A stretch of 13,964 bases of DNA, taken from positions 1 to 13,964 of the forward strand of contig DAOVWI010000046.1 of the NCBI GenBank assembly GCA_030636765.1. Direction: 5' to 3'. The notes beneath the pieces were generated by a model. That model was not told where the DNA came from, made no database searches, and was given only the letters and a program-made list of their open reading frames with translations. The stretch is from Gemmatimonadales bacterium (lineage in GTDB: Bacteria > Gemmatimonadota > Gemmatimonadetes > Palauibacterales > Palauibacteraceae). This document shows positions 13,218-13,964 of the stretch, piece by piece (within the stretch, counting starts at the first letter, position 1; each line of letters starts with the position of its first letter). The position numbers and the translations under genes are program-made.

Positions 13218-13964
13218 TCAGGCGTAGCCCAGCAGCCTCAGCTCACGGGGATCCGGCGCCAGATAGACCTGCTTCTCGAGGTCGGACAGCCCGAGCCGGC
13301 GCACGTGGCGACGCACCAGGGTCAACGGAGCGAGGAGGGGCTGCAGGCCGTGCCGGTACTCGTCGATCGCCCGTTCGACCCCCGCCCGTTCTTCGGCCGT
13401 CAGCCTTTCGGCGAGGCGTCCGGCCAGACGCCGCAAGACGCGGATGTGGCCCTGGCGAGCGGGCCGCATCGCGAGCACACGCGTGAACCCCTCGAGGTAA
13501 CGCTCGGCCGGCACCGGGATCTCCCGTGCTTTGCGGACAAGCTCCCCAAGGGCCTGGGTCCTTTCCTCGCTGCGCGACGAAAGAAGGAGAGCGTGGCGCT
13601 CGTGAAACGTCCGGAGAGCCGGCGCATCGAGACCGCGCCGTCGCATGGTCCGCCACCTTCGGTACGCGACGATACGGACGAAGAAGCTCTCTCGCCGCCC
13701 GGCGTCCCCCAGCCGCCCCTCCTCCTCGACGGGAAGCCAAGGGCACCTGCCGACCAGGACGTTGGCGAAGGCACCGCGACCCAGAGCGTACCCCTCACCG
13801 TCCTGCCAGCTGTCCTGCCAGCCGTCCTCCCAGATCCGCACCCCCTCGAGCCCGCAGCTCGGAGAGTTCCGCTTCAGGACGAATCCATCCACCTCGCCGG
13901 CCAGCTCCCCGACACGCCGCTCCGCGTACTCGAGCATGGCCGGCGTGAGGTTCTCGCCCGTCTC
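13218..13964 (-). CDS. YbgA-like DUF523-DUF1722 protein, 5' end outside the window
   Basis: At least 248 residues are visible. The frame stays open to the right edge, and the first codons read ETGENLTPAM, a typical continuation of DUF523, so the ATG at 13937 is internal and the true start lies outside. The visible DUF523 end has VLKRNSPSCGLEGVRIW and GRGAFANVLV. The DUF1722 part spans the C-terminal half, with FHERHALLLSS, a central helix bundle, and the end LEKQVYLAPDPRELRLLGYA. E. coli YbgA has DUF1722 and lies beside the photolyase gene, so a role in DNA repair or thiol/sulfur chemistry has been suggested; function is not known. Between VRIW and GRGAFA it carries a tandem-repeat insertion (WEDGWQDSWQDG) that looks lineage-specific. 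Confidence 0.88.
   Translation of the reverse strand, partial: ETGENLTPAMLEYAERRVGELAGEVDGFVLKRNSPSCGLEGVRIWEDGWQDSWQDGEGYALGRGAFANVLVGRCPWLPVEEEGRLGDAGRRESFFVRIVAYRRWRTMRRRGLDAPALRTFHERHALLLSSRSEERTQALGELVRKAREIPVPAERYLEGFTRVLAMRPARQGHIRVLRRLAGRLAERLTAEERAGVERAIDEYRHGLQPLLAPLTLVRRHVRRLGLSDLEKQVYLAPDPRELRLLGYA
13799..13834. repeat. Three tandem 12-bp units inside the ybgA-like gene
   Basis: Units at 13799-13810, 13811-13822 and 13823-13834 share GTCCT(G/C)CCAG. The 12-base period keeps frame and encodes the acidic, tryptophan-rich repeat WEDG-WQDS-WQDG, which lies in a loop of the DUF523 domain. Confidence 0.6.

Noticed and set aside
12545..13486. 313-residue plus-strand frame over the lipase end and the ybgA-like gene
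   Set aside because: Out-of-frame with the patatin motifs and antisense to DUF1722; strongly Arg/Gly/Ala-biased.

Overview
The window is GC-rich bacterial DNA, densely coded, with strand-coherent operons and frequent 1-4 base start/stop overlaps. It holds 14 supported protein genes and no rRNA, tRNA, CRISPR array or transposase that I could recognise. The mix suggests a Gram-negative, didermic, aerobic or respiring bacterium. It includes an outer-membrane TolC protein, a MacA-like lipoprotein adaptor, a MacB-like permease, ECF sigma/anti-sigma signalling, an electron-transfer flavoprotein and molybdenum-hydroxylase maturation factors. Gemmatimonadota or a neighbouring phylum would fit, but this is an impression from gene style and not a demonstrated placement.

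Left part, minus strand (308-7121, transcribed right to left). An ECF sigma factor is followed by a zinc-finger anti-sigma factor and a secreted Spy/CpxP-like helical protein, arranged like a metal or envelope-stress sensing module. Next comes endonuclease IV (nfo), whose N-terminus is conserved but has no normal start codon. After it is a 183-aa unknown protein whose last ~25 residues look like the C-terminal tail of type IIG (Eco57I-like) restriction enzymes. A hairpin then separates the etfB-etfA-xdhC-mocA operon, which pairs an electron-transfer flavoprotein with two molybdenum hydroxylase accessory factors although no hydroxylase is in view. The far left (1-307) is non-coding and carries a 30-bp inverted repeat that encloses about 213 bp, like a small non-autonomous element.

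Right part, plus strand (7345-13175). An efflux operon diverges from the sigma gene: tolC-like, macA-like lipoprotein, macB-like permease without an ATPase domain. It continues with a conserved protein of unknown function and a patatin-like lipase that overlaps it by 58 bases. A short hairpin closes this operon against the convergent, right-truncated ybgA-like gene (DUF523-DUF1722) at the window end.

Functional reading: the ECF/anti-sigma/Spy-like module probably senses envelope or metal stress and may regulate itself from a candidate ECF promoter at 7195-7220. The divergent TolC/MacA/MacB set could be one of its targets (inference from position only). A striking non-coding feature is a series of short tandem duplications at gene edges of this efflux operon: 26 bp x3 before tolC, 22 bp x3 across the tolC stop and 27 bp x2 across the macA start.
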